Below, piece after piece: positions 8,152 through 16,193 of a DNA stretch of 64,000 nt. The stretch is from contig JADJVV010000001.1 in assembly GCA_016710435.1 (NCBI GenBank), forward strand, positions 2,874,501 to 2,938,500, read 5' to 3'. This stretch comes from Hyphomicrobiales bacterium (GTDB lineage: Bacteria; Pseudomonadota; Alphaproteobacteria; Rhizobiales; Aestuariivirgaceae). The first letter of the stretch is position 1; every line of letters begins with the position of its first letter. Both the position numbers and the translations under genes were made by a program. The notes under the pieces were generated by a model. It had not been told where the DNA came from, made no database searches, and saw nothing but the letters and a program-made list of their open reading frames with translations.

Positions 8152-10122
8152 GTGTTCAAGAAAATACTCATCGCCAACCGTGGCGAAATCGCCTGCCGCG
8201 TCATCAAGACGGCGCGCAAGATGGGCATCGCGATGGTTGCTGTCTATTCCGACGCGGATGCCCGCGCCCTCCACGTCGAGATGGCGGATGAGCGCGTGAA
8301 CATCGGGCCAGCACCGGCGGCCCAGTCCTATCTCGTCATCGAAAAGATCATCGAGGCCTGCCGCAAGACGGGCGCAGAAGCCGTGCACCCCGGCTACGGC
8401 TTTCTGTCGGAACGCTCGGCCTTCGCCAAGGCGCTGAAGGAAGCGGGCATCGTCTTCATCGGCCCCAACCCCCACGCCATCGACGCCATGGGCGACAAGA
8501 TTGAATCCAAGAAGGCCGCCGCGGCCGCCGGTGTTTCAACCGTTCCCGGCTACATGGGTATCATCGAGAGCGATGTCGAAGCGGTGAAGATCGCCAGGGA
8601 CATCGGTTATCCCGTCATGATCAAGGCGTCGGCCGGCGGTGGCGGAAAGGGCATGCGCATCGCCCACAGCGACGCCGAGGTGCGCGATGGTTTTGCCCGC
8701 GCCAAGTCGGAAGCCAAGTCGTCCTTCGGCGACGACCGCGTGTTCGTGGAGAAATTCATCACAAATCCGCGCCACATTGAGATCCAAGTGCTGGGCGACA
8801 AGCACGGCAACGTGATCTACCTGGGCGAACGTGAATGCTCGATCCAGCGCCGGAACCAGAAGGTGATCGAGGAGGCCCCGTCGCCACTGCTGGATGACAA
8901 GACCCGCAAGTCCATGGGCGAACAGGCCGTGGCCCTCGCCAAGGCGGTGGGTTACGACAGCGCCGGCACGGTGGAATTCGTGGCGGGCCAGGACCGCTCG
9001 TTCTTCTTCCTCGAGATGAACACGCGCCTGCAGGTCGAACATCCCGTGACGGAACTCGTCACCGGCATCGACCTCGTGGAGCAGATGATCCGGGTTGCTG
9101 CTGGCGAGAAACTGGCAATCAGGCAGGCGGACGTGAAGCTGAATGGCTGGGCCGTCGAATCGCGCGTCTACGCCGAAGACCCGTACCGCAATTTCCTTCC
9201 TTCCACGGGCCGTCTGGTGCGCTACCAGCCCCCGGCGGAGAAGAGCGAGAACGGCATCACTGTGCGCAACGACACCGGCGTGTTCGAGGGCGGCGAGATT
9301 TCAATCTGGTACGACCCGATGATCGCCAAGCTCTGCACCCATGCGCCGACCCGTGCCGGCGCAATCGCCGCCATGAGCACGGCGCTGGATGAATTTGTGA
9401 TCGAGGGTATCCAGCACAACATTCCCTTCGTCGCCGCCATCATGGAACATCCGGTCTGGCAATCCGGGAAGCTGTCCACAGGTTTCATCGCCGAGAATTA
9501 CCCCGATGGTTTCAAGGGTGCTGCCCTCTCGCCGGGAAGTTCCGCCAAGCTGGCGCATGTGGCGGCGCTGCTTGATCACATCGAAAACGCCCGCAAGCGC
9601 CATATCTCCGGGCAGATGACTGGCCGCGAAGTGAAGTTCGATCACAGCCGCCATGTGCGTCTCGGATCGGAGTGGCACCTGATCGAACTGGATGCGGCGA
9701 TGGAAGCTGAAGCGCGGGCCTGCGATTGGGTGCCCGGCCAAAGCATCGCCCACGTGCAGGCCGGAGGCGAAACCCTCTCCGTGCAAGTGAAGCGCGTGCT
9801 CAACGGCTACCGCCTCACCTGGCGCGGCATGTCCGTGAATGCCCACGTGTTCTCTGGACGCGAGGCTGAACTCGCGCGCCTCATGCCGGAGAAGAAGCCC
9901 GCCGATACCTCGAAGAAGTTGCTCTGCCCGATGCCGGGGCTTGTCGTATCGATTGCGGTGGCGGAAGGGCAGGACGTCAAGGCGGGCGATCCGCTGGCCA
10001 TCGTGGAAGCGATGAAGATGGAGAACATCCTGCGTGCCGAGCGCGATGTCACCGTCCGCAAGCTGAATGCCAAAAAGGGCGACAGTCTTCAGGTGGACGC
10101 CGTCATCATGGAATTTGCCTGA
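8152..10122 (+). CDS. pccA: Propionyl/acetyl-CoA carboxylase alpha chain (biotin carboxylase + BCCP)
   Basis: About 656 residues in three parts. The biotin carboxylase part opens with FKKILIANRGEIACRVI; its ATP-grasp contains KASAGGGGKGMRIAHS, and ERECSIQRRNQKVIEEAPSP and MNTRLQVEHPVTE follow. A BT-type linker domain occupies roughly residues 480-575. The C-terminal biotinyl domain has EAMKMEN with biotin-accepting Lys622. The enzyme carboxylates biotin with ATP and bicarbonate and pairs with PccB at 1075. GTG at 8152 is chosen because the family starts MF(K/D)KILIANRGE and AGGGG precedes it. An upstream start would add an unrelated peptide. Confidence 0.95.
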   Translation: MFKKILIANRGEIACRVIKTARKMGIAMVAVYSDADARALHVEMADERVNIGPAPAAQSYLVIEKIIEACRKTGAEAVHPGYGFLSERSAFAKALKEAGIVFIGPNPHAIDAMGDKIESKKAAAAAGVSTVPGYMGIIESDVEAVKIARDIGYPVMIKASAGGGGKGMRIAHSDAEVRDGFARAKSEAKSSFGDDRVFVEKFITNPRHIEIQVLGDKHGNVIYLGERECSIQRRNQKVIEEAPSPLLDDKTRKSMGEQAVALAKAVGYDSAGTVEFVAGQDRSFFFLEMNTRLQVEHPVTELVTGIDLVEQMIRVAAGEKLAIRQADVKLNGWAVESRVYAEDPYRNFLPSTGRLVRYQPPAEKSENGITVRNDTGVFEGGEISIWYDPMIAKLCTHAPTRAGAIAAMSTALDEFVIEGIQHNIPFVAAIMEHPVWQSGKLSTGFIAENYPDGFKGAALSPGSSAKLAHVAALLDHIENARKRHISGQMTGREVKFDHSRHVRLGSEWHLIELDAAMEAEARACDWVPGQSIAHVQAGGETLSVQVKRVLNGYRLTWRGMSVNAHVFSGREAELARLMPEKKPADTSKKLLCPMPGLVVSIAVAEGQDVKAGDPLAIVEAMKMENILRAERDVTVRKLNAKKGDSLQVDAVIMEFA

Positions 10123-10138
10123 TCTGGACAAAGAAAAA

Positions 10139-10160
10139 GGCGCAGGTTTGCACCTGCGCC
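10139..10160 (-). terminator. Rho-independent terminator of the DoxX gene
   Basis: Perfect 9-bp stem (GGCGCAGGT and ACCTGCGCC) with loop TTGC. On the minus strand it is followed by TTTTTCTTT, so it terminates leftward transcription of the DoxX gene. It lies 17 bp after pccA, but the plus strand has no T-run. Confidence 0.8.
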
Positions 10161-10185
10161 AGTCGGTCTTGCGGGAGATCGAGTA

Positions 10186-10587
10186 TCAGGCAGCCTTGCG
10201 GCTGGCATCCACGCTCCACGGGCCGGATCCGGCTGTGGCGAGCCACAGGAACACGAAGCTGTAGATGATGGCGAGTTCGCCCTGGTTGATGATCGGATAA
10301 ACCGACGACGGGGCGTGGAACATGAAGTAGGCCACCGCCATCATGCCCGAGAGCACGAAGGCCACGGTGCGCGTGAAGAAGCCGACGACGATCATCAGGC
10401 CGCCGACGATTTCGAGGAGGCCGCCGATGCCGAACAGCGAGAGCAGGGGCACGCCATCCTTGAACATGTCGACAGCAGGCCAGCCCAGGAGCTTGGCCGT
10501 GCCGTGGGCGAGGAACAGGAGGCCAGTCATGATGCGCAGCGCCGCATGAGTGTAGCCAGACCAGGAAACAGGAAGGATACCGTTCAT
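10186..10587 (-). CDS. DoxX-family membrane protein
   Basis: 133 residues with four hydrophobic helices. Family hallmarks are ALRIMTGLLFLAHGTAKLLG, then GGLLEIVGGLMIVVGFFTR and VAYFMFHAP. RBS GGAG lies 9-10 bp upstream of the ATG at 10587. DoxX-type proteins are small inner-membrane proteins, some linked to quinone or redox stress. The exact role is not deducible. It is divergent from the phytanoyl-CoA dioxygenase-family gene, with a shared 131-bp intergenic region holding an AT-rich palindrome. It is distinct from the DoxX protein of the bufferin cluster at 21696. Confidence 0.9.
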   Translation of the reverse strand: MNGILPVSWSGYTHAALRIMTGLLFLAHGTAKLLGWPAVDMFKDGVPLLSLFGIGGLLEIVGGLMIVVGFFTRTVAFVLSGMMAVAYFMFHAPSSVYPIINQGELAIIYSFVFLWLATAGSGPWSVDASRKAA

Positions 10588-10671
10588 AGTTGTACTTTCT
10601 CCGAAAGCATTGTGATGTTGAAGAATGCCCACGAGGCGGGCACCCGGTAAGCACGATGTAGCGAAGATCAT

Positions 10672-10691
10672 AATATGTATCAATAGATATT
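10672..10691. promoter_or_regulatory. Imperfect palindrome, candidate operator
   Basis: A 20-bp AT-rich sequence with arms AATATGTATC and AATAGATATT, matching its reverse complement at 16 of 20 positions. It lies 27 bp upstream of the PhyH-family ATG and 84 bp upstream of the DoxX ATG, where a divergent regulator would bind. The form recalls HxlR/MarR-type redox sites, but no regulator gene is nearby. Confidence 0.4.
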
Positions 10692-10718
10692 ACAGAAATA
10701 TCCCGAAAGAAGTGAATC

Positions 10719-11528
10719 ATGAAGATTTCCGCCAAAGACATTGAATTCTATCGGGAAAATGGCGCTGTCGTGATCCGGGGCCTGTTCAGCCGCGAGGAAT
10801 TGTCGCTGCTGGAACGCGGAATTGCCCGCAATATGGCCGAGCCAAGTCCGCTCTCCATCGTGGCCTCGCGCCCCGAAGACCCCGGCTATTTCATCGAGGA
10901 TTTCTGCAACTGGCAGCGCATTCCCGAATATCGCGACTTCCTCATGCAATCGCCCGCCGCAGCGGCCGCTGGTCAGCTGATGGGCTGCAAGACCTTGCGC
11001 CTCTATCACGACCACCTCTTGGTGAAGGAACCCAAGACTGTCGCCAAGACACCTTGGCATCAGGATCAGCCCTACTACAATATCGACGGTTTCGACAATA
11101 TTTCCATGTGGTTGCCAGTCGACCCCGTGGCCGCTGACGCGACCCTCAGATTTGTGGCCGGGTCCCACCGCCAAGGCTGGCTGATGCCGCGCACCTTCAT
11201 GAACAATGAAGCCAAATGGTTTCCCGAAGGATCATTGCGGGAAATTCCCGACATTGAAGGCAATCCCGACACTTACACGGTACTGGGCTGGGCGCTGGAA
11301 CCGGGGGATGCCGTGTTTTTCCACATGCTCTCGCTCCACGGGGCAGGCGGAGTCGCTGGCGGCAACAGGCGGCGCGTCGTCTCGTTCCGCTTCATGGGCG
11401 ACGACACCACGTTTGCACCGCGTCCCTGGCGCACATCGCCGCCGTTTCAGGGCCTGGAGAAGGAGTTGGCCCCGGGTGCGGCCATGGATCATCCGCTCTT
11501 TCCGGTCCTTTGGACAAACCGAGACTGA
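10719..11528 (+). CDS. Phytanoyl-CoA dioxygenase (PhyH) family protein
   Basis: A 269-residue Fe(II)/2-oxoglutarate-dependent dioxygenase. The metal triad is visible as His114 and Asp116 in TPWHQDQPYY and distal His207 in LSLHGAGG. The 2-oxoglutarate-binding Arg is probably in the NRRR run near residues 217-220. The length fits bacterial PhyH proteins. It is cytoplasmic and the substrate is unknown; the family includes enzymes acting on phytanoyl-CoA, ectoine and small secondary metabolites. The gene is monocistronic as far as can be seen and diverges from a DoxX gene. Confidence 0.9.
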   Translation: MKISAKDIEFYRENGAVVIRGLFSREELSLLERGIARNMAEPSPLSIVASRPEDPGYFIEDFCNWQRIPEYRDFLMQSPAAAAAGQLMGCKTLRLYHDHLLVKEPKTVAKTPWHQDQPYYNIDGFDNISMWLPVDPVAADATLRFVAGSHRQGWLMPRTFMNNEAKWFPEGSLREIPDIEGNPDTYTVLGWALEPGDAVFFHMLSLHGAGGVAGGNRRRVVSFRFMGDDTTFAPRPWRTSPPFQGLEKELAPGAAMDHPLFPVLWTNRD

Positions 11529-11588
11529 CGGCACGGCGCTTGCTCCGTTCCCGCGTGAAACAATGCACGTGTCTCAGGAACGGACAGA

Positions 11589-11708
11589 ATGGCCCGCCTT
11601 TTCAAACACCCGATGGTCCGCCGCTTCGGCTGGATGTATCTCGCCTACGAGGCCATTTCGCTCGTGGCATTCCTTGTTTTCGGCGCCGGGTTCCTGTCTC
11701 TTCACTGA
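11589..11708 (+). CDS. Putative 39-residue membrane micro-protein
   Basis: A short open frame from ATG 11589 to TGA 11708. It has a basic N terminus (MARLFKHPMVRRFGW) followed by one hydrophobic helix (YLAYEAISLVAFLVFGAGFL). AGGA lies about 11 bp upstream. The composition is that of a real single-pass small membrane protein with positive-inside charge, and it fills the gap between the PhyH gene and clpS. No homologue could be checked. Confidence 0.5.
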   Translation: MARLFKHPMVRRFGWMYLAYEAISLVAFLVFGAGFLSLH

Positions 11709-11745
11709 AACGTCAACACCCCCTCCACATTCCGCCACAGTGCCT

Positions 11746-11751
11746 TATATT
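11746..11751 (+). promoter_or_regulatory. Candidate -10 box of clpS
   Basis: TATATT ends 8 bp before the clpS ATG at 11759, and no clear Shine-Dalgarno sequence lies between. If used, the transcript would start at or next to the A of ATG, giving a leaderless mRNA. The -35 region (CTCCAC) is weak. Confidence 0.35.
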
Positions 11752-11758
11752 CTGGGCC

Positions 11759-12085
11759 ATGGCCCGACTCCCTGCAAAACCCGGCGATCGTGAAGACGCC
11801 GGAGTCCTGACCCGCACCAAGGCGAAGACAAAAAAGCCTTCGCTTTACAAGGTGCTTCTCCTCAATGACGACTACACGCCGATGGAGTTCGTCGTGCATG
11901 TGCTGGAGCAGTTCTTCGGCAAGACGCGCGAGGACGCCTATCGCATCATGCTGCACGTGCACCAGAAGGGTGTGGGCGTATGTGGTGTGTACACCTTTGA
12001 AGTTGCCGAGACCAAGGTGACGCAGGTGATGGACTACGCCAAGCAGAATGGACATCCACTGCAATGTACGATGGAAAAAGAGTGA
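11759..12085 (+). CDS. clpS: ATP-dependent Clp protease adaptor ClpS
   Basis: 108 residues with a disordered basic N terminus (about 1-28) and the ClpS core: YKVLLLNDDYTPMEFVVHVL, then YRIMLHVHQKGVGVCGVYTFEVAETKV. The N-degron pocket residues (NDD, and the MLHVH helix) are present. ClpS binds ClpA and delivers proteins carrying bulky hydrophobic N-terminal residues to ClpAP. The length is typical of the alphaproteobacterial ClpS1 type. clpA follows 112 bp downstream on the same strand. Confidence 0.96.
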   Translation: MARLPAKPGDREDAGVLTRTKAKTKKPSLYKVLLLNDDYTPMEFVVHVLEQFFGKTREDAYRIMLHVHQKGVGVCGVYTFEVAETKVTQVMDYAKQNGHPLQCTMEKE

Positions 12086-12197
12086 GGGCTGTGAAACTCG
12101 CCCGCTCCATCCCATATCACATTGCAACTTTTAAGCCCGCTTGAACATTGACAGTCAGGGGAAACAGCGACACCCTGCCTGGTGAAAGGACACAGCC

Positions 12198-14600
12198 TTG
12201 CCGACATTTTCGCGTTCCCTTGAGAAGGCCTTGCATCGTGCGCTCTCCTACGCCGCTGAGCGCCGTCAGGAGTTTGCGACGCTCGAACATCTCCTGCTCT
12301 CCCTGACGGAGGACAAGGACGCAGTGGCCGTGATGAAGGCCTGCGGCGTCAACGTCGAAGAACTGCGCGACGACCTCACCGACTATATCGACACCGAACT
12401 TTCCAACCTGGTGACGGAAACGACGGGAGAGGCCAAACCCACCGCCGGATTCCAGCGCGTGATCCAGCGCGCCGTGATTCACGTTCAGTCTTCGGGCCGC
12501 GAGGAGGTGACGGGCGCCAACGTGCTTGTGGCAATTTTTGCCGAGCGAGAATCCCACGCCGCGTTCTTCCTGCAGGAGCAGGACATGACCCGCTACGATG
12601 CGGTCAACTACATTTCGCACGGCATCGCAAAGCGCCCGGGTTCATCGGAATCCCGTCCCGTCCGGGGCACGGAGCCGGGTGAAGGGGAGAATGACGACAT
12701 GGGCGGAGCCGCCAACGGAGCGAAGAAGAAGTCCGACCAGAGCGCGCTGGAAGCCTATTGCGTCGATCTCAACCACAAGGCCGCCGATGGCAAGATTGAT
12801 CCGCTGATCGGGCGGGAAGCGGAAGTGAATCGCACCATCCAGATCCTCTGCCGCCGACAGAAGAACAACCCGCTTTTCGTGGGCGATCCCGGCGTCGGCA
12901 AGACGGCAATCGCCGAAGGCCTGGCTCGCAAGATCATCAAGGGCGAAGTGCCGGACGTGCTGCGTAACTGCACCGTCTACCAGCTCGACATGGGTACGTT
13001 GCTGGCGGGCACGCGCTATCGCGGCGATTTCGAGGAACGCCTCAAGGCCGTAATGAAGGAGATCGAATCCAAGCCCGGCTCCATCCTGTTCATCGACGAA
13101 ATCCATACGGTCATCGGCGCCGGTGCCACATCGGGCGGCGCCATGGATGCATCGAACCTGCTGAAGCCCGCGCTGGCCGCGGGCAGCCTGCGCTGCATCG
13201 GTTCCACCACGTACAAGGAGTATCGCCAGCACTTCGAGAAGGACCGCGCGCTGGTGCGCCGCTTCCAGAAGATCGATGTGAATGAGCCGTCCATCCCGGA
13301 CGCCATCGAAATCCTCAAGGGCCTCAAGCCTTACTATGAGGAATTCCACAAGGTGCATTTCACCGACGATGCCATCGAGACGGCTGTGCATCTTTCGGCC
13401 CGTTACATGAACGACCGCAAGCTGCCGGACAAGGCGATTGACGTGATCGACGAAACGGGCGCTTCGCTCATGCTGCTGCCAGAAGAAAAGCGCAAGAAGA
13501 CCATCGGCGTGCCCGAGATCGAGGCGACGGTCGCCACCATGGCCCGCATTCCTCCCAAGACGGTGTCACGCGATGACGCGACGGTGCTGCAGAATCTCGA
13601 GTCCGAATTGAAGCGGCTGGTCTTCGGCCAGGACAAGGCAATCGAGCAGGTGGCCGCCGCCATCAAGCTGGCGCGCGCCGGTCTGCGCGAACCCGAAAAG
13701 CCCATCGGCAGCTACCTCTTCGCTGGGCCCACAGGCGTCGGCAAGACGGAAGTCGCCAAGCGGCTGTCGGAAGTGCTGGGCGTCAAGTTCCTGCGCTTCG
13801 ACATGTCGGAATACATGGAGCGTCATTCCGTATCGCGCCTCATCGGCGCGCCTCCCGGATATGTGGGCTTCGACCAGGGTGGCCTTCTCACCGATGGTGT
13901 GGACCAGAATCCTTATTGCGTGTTGCTGCTCGATGAAATCGAGAAGGCCCATCCGGACCTCTTCAACATCCTGCTGCAGGTCATGGACCACGGCAAGTTG
14001 ACGGATCACAACGGCAAGTCCGTCGATTTCCGCAACGTCGTGCTGATCATGACGACCAATGCAGGCGCTGCCGACCTTGCCCGCCCGGCCATTGGCTTCG
14101 GTGCTTCGGTTCGCGTGGCCGAGGACAACGAGGCGATCACCCGCATGTTCACGCCGGAATTCCGCAACCGCCTCGATGCGGTGGTGAATTTCAGCCACCT
14201 GCCGCCGTCGGTTGTCCGCAAGGTGGTCGAGAAGTTCATCCTGCAGCTGGAAGCGCAGTTGTCCGAACGCCAGATCAACATCGAGATCTCGTCGGAAGCA
14301 GCGGATTGGCTCGCCACCAAGGGTTACGACCAGCAAATGGGTGCGCGGCCTCTGGCCCGCATCATCCAGGAGCATGTCAAGAAGCCGCTGGCGGAAGAGG
14401 TGCTCTTCGGCAAGCTGTCGAAGGGCGGCACCGTGCGTATCCTCATGAAGGGCGGAGAACTCGACTTCGCCTATCTCAGCCGCGAGGAGGAACGCTCGTC
14501 CCTGCCGAAGCCACCGGAACGCAAGGCCCTTCCGCGCGCCAAGGCAAAGGGTGAAGGCCCCAAGAAGCCGCCCGCGAAAAAGCGCAAGGCGAAGGCGTAG
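12198..14600 (+). CDS. clpA: ATP-dependent Clp protease ATP-binding subunit ClpA
   Basis: 800 residues: N domain (FSRSLEKALHRALSYA, with the repeat centred on ATLEHLLLSL), first AAA+ module with Walker A GDPGVGKT and FIDEIHTVIGAG, second module with GPTGVGKTEVAK and LLLDEIEKAHPD. The C-terminal domain ends in a Lys/Pro/Ala-rich tail. It unfolds substrates and feeds them to ClpP. The TTG start at 12198 is preferred: GTGAAAGGA lies upstream at good spacing and the protein then begins MPTFSRSLE, as in the family. The lack of a long middle coiled coil separates it from ClpB. It is followed directly by a strong terminator. Confidence 0.97.
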   Translation: MPTFSRSLEKALHRALSYAAERRQEFATLEHLLLSLTEDKDAVAVMKACGVNVEELRDDLTDYIDTELSNLVTETTGEAKPTAGFQRVIQRAVIHVQSSGREEVTGANVLVAIFAERESHAAFFLQEQDMTRYDAVNYISHGIAKRPGSSESRPVRGTEPGEGENDDMGGAANGAKKKSDQSALEAYCVDLNHKAADGKIDPLIGREAEVNRTIQILCRRQKNNPLFVGDPGVGKTAIAEGLARKIIKGEVPDVLRNCTVYQLDMGTLLAGTRYRGDFEERLKAVMKEIESKPGSILFIDEIHTVIGAGATSGGAMDASNLLKPALAAGSLRCIGSTTYKEYRQHFEKDRALVRRFQKIDVNEPSIPDAIEILKGLKPYYEEFHKVHFTDDAIETAVHLSARYMNDRKLPDKAIDVIDETGASLMLLPEEKRKKTIGVPEIEATVATMARIPPKTVSRDDATVLQNLESELKRLVFGQDKAIEQVAAAIKLARAGLREPEKPIGSYLFAGPTGVGKTEVAKRLSEVLGVKFLRFDMSEYMERHSVSRLIGAPPGYVGFDQGGLLTDGVDQNPYCVLLLDEIEKAHPDLFNILLQVMDHGKLTDHNGKSVDFRNVVLIMTTNAGAADLARPAIGFGASVRVAEDNEAITRMFTPEFRNRLDAVVNFSHLPPSVVRKVVEKFILQLEAQLSERQINIEISSEAADWLATKGYDQQMGARPLARIIQEHVKKPLAEEVLFGKLSKGGTVRILMKGGELDFAYLSREEERSSLPKPPERKALPRAKAKGEGPKKPPAKKRKAKA

Positions 14601-14609
14601 AAACAAAAA

Positions 14610-14634
14610 GGGCCAGACACTGTCTGGCCCTTTT
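14610..14634 (+). terminator. Rho-independent terminator after clpA
   Basis: GC-rich inverted repeat GGGCCAGACA / TGTCTGGCCC at 14610-14630 followed by TTTT. It begins 10 bp after the clpA stop, and an A-rich run precedes it. Confidence 0.9.
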
Positions 14635-14677
14635 CAGTTTCAATGGCATTGCATCCGCTCTTGCCGAGGGAAGGAGT

Positions 14678-14746
14678 CCAGACTTTCAACGGCGTTGCCG
14701 CACGAAAGTCTGGAAGCCCCCCGGCCTTCTCCCGCTTACGCGGGAG
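14678..14746. repeat. Intergenic palindromic element, copy 1
   Basis: An inverted repeat CCAGACTTTC (14678-14687) and GAAAGTCTGG (14704-14713) is followed by a second perfect hairpin CTCCCGC-TTAC-GCGGGAG (14729-14746). The same layout, with the same CCAGACTTTC core, occurs at 23129-23210 between rpsB and tsf. This suggests a dispersed REP-like family. It lies between the clpA terminator and the convergent gst gene. Confidence 0.6.
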
Positions 14747-14793
14747 CCCGCATGCAGGCTCATTCACATGAGCCATCGCAACAATAATCAGTC

Positions 14794-15396
14794 CTAAGCC
14801 AGCCCTTCCGCCTGCAGTGTCTTCTGCACGGCGGGACGGGCTGCGACGCGGGCAAGATAGGCGCCGATCGCCGGGAATTTCCCGAGGTCGATGCCGACGT
14901 GCTTGCACCAGCCCAGCACTGTGAAGGCATATGCATCCGCCACCGAGAAGGCATCGCCCAGCACATACTGGGATTTCTCAAGCTGCTTGTTCATCCAGCC
15001 GAGGCGCGAGTCGAGGCGGCCCTTGATGGCCTCCTTGCCGCCGTCCGGCATGGCAGGGTTGAACAGGCCGCCGATGCCCTTGTGCAGTTCCGAGGAAATG
15101 AAGTTCAGCATTTCCATGGCGCGGTAACGCTTGATGTCGCCGAACTTCGGCAGCAGACCCTTGGCCGGATTGGCATCTGCGAGATACTGGAGGATCACCT
15201 GCACTTCGGTGAGCGTTCCGTCGTTGGTTTCCAGCGTCGGCACATAGCCCTTGCTGTTGACGCCGAGAAAATCGCTGCCCGTGTCCGTGGTCTTGGACTT
15301 GAGGTCGACCTTCTCGGTGGTGTGATCGATGCCCAGCTCGTTGAGAGCAATATGGGGCGCCATGGAACAGGCGCCGGGGGCGTAGTATAGTTTCAT
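14794..15396 (-). CDS. Glutathione S-transferase (beta-class-like)
   Basis: 200 residues: thioredoxin-like N domain (MKLYYAPGACSMAPHIAL, with the Cys/Ser of beta-class enzymes near residues 10-11, and the glutathione site around GYVPTLETNDG and VQVILQYLAD), then a helical C domain with YVLGDAFSVADAYAF. It conjugates glutathione to electrophiles in the cytosol. The second ATG (15396) is preferred because GGAG lies 8 bp upstream; an ATG two codons earlier is possible. It is monocistronic, between a repeat region and lipB. Confidence 0.93.
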   Translation of the reverse strand: MKLYYAPGACSMAPHIALNELGIDHTTEKVDLKSKTTDTGSDFLGVNSKGYVPTLETNDGTLTEVQVILQYLADANPAKGLLPKFGDIKRYRAMEMLNFISSELHKGIGGLFNPAMPDGGKEAIKGRLDSRLGWMNKQLEKSQYVLGDAFSVADAYAFTVLGWCKHVGIDLGKFPAIGAYLARVAARPAVQKTLQAEGLA

Positions 15397-15459
15397 TGTC
15401 ATGTCTCCGGTTGCCCTCCTGACATAACAATCTTATGTAACAACGCAAGTGACCGATTG

Positions 15460-16137
15460 TCACCGCGTGAAGATTTTTGTGAATGTCCGGGCGAGGGCCT
15501 CGTCCACCTCAGCCATGGTCCAGCCGAGTCCAAGGTCGCGCAGGCTGGTGACGCCGTGTTCGGCGATTCCGCACGGCACGATGCCGGCAAAGTGCCCGAG
15601 GTCGGGATCGACATTGATGCTGAGGCCGTGGAAACTGATGCCATGACGGACGCGAATGCCGAGGGCGGCGATCTTGTCCTCGCGGCCCGGTTCGATGTCG
15701 GGTCGCCTCACCCAGACGCCCACGCGGTCCTCGCGCCGTTCTCCGCGCACACCCAGCAGGGCGAGGGTGTCGATGATCCATTCTTCAAGCGCTGTCACGA
15801 AGGCGCGCACGTCGCTGCCGCGTTGCTTGAGATCGAGCATGACATAGGCCACGCGCTGTCCGGGACCGTGATAGGTGTATTGCCCGCCGCGACCGGCCTC
15901 AAACACGGGAAAGCGCTCCGGCTCCACAAGGTCGCGCGGGTGTGCGCTCGTTCCTGCGGTGTAGAGCGGCGGATGTTCGACCAGCCACACCAGTTCCGGC
16001 GCACCCCCATGGATGGCCGCCACCTCTGATTCCATGCGCGCCAGTGCATCCGGATAGGACACAAGCCCCGGCGTCACCTCCCAGCGGACGGGACGGGCGG
16101 CGGCGAGGGCAGGGCGAAGGTCATCGCGGGATGTCAT
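15460..16137 (-). CDS. lipB: Octanoyl-[acyl-carrier-protein]:protein octanoyltransferase
   Basis: 225 residues with LipB hallmarks: RGGQYTYHGPGQ (about 83-94), catalytic Lys155 in EDKIAALG, the substrate loop GISFHGLSINV, and catalytic Cys189 in GIVPCGI. It transfers octanoyl from ACP to lipoyl domains, the first step of lipoylation; LipA then inserts sulfur, but lipA is not in this window. It is transcribed away from the DUF2339 gene with only 56 bp between starts. Confidence 0.96.
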   Translation of the reverse strand: MTSRDDLRPALAAARPVRWEVTPGLVSYPDALARMESEVAAIHGGAPELVWLVEHPPLYTAGTSAHPRDLVEPERFPVFEAGRGGQYTYHGPGQRVAYVMLDLKQRGSDVRAFVTALEEWIIDTLALLGVRGERREDRVGVWVRRPDIEPGREDKIAALGIRVRHGISFHGLSINVDPDLGHFAGIVPCGIAEHGVTSLRDLGLGWTMAEVDEALARTFTKIFTR

Positions 16138-16193
16138 GGGCTGGCGCTTTTCCCAAGTTAGACAGCGGCCCGCAAGAGGGTTAGGTTTCGCCG

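Noticed and set aside
14678..14746. CRISPR-like or tRNA-like reading of the hairpins after clpA
   Set aside because: There is no regular repeat-spacer series and no cloverleaf; the match to 23129-23210 indicates a dispersed palindrome.
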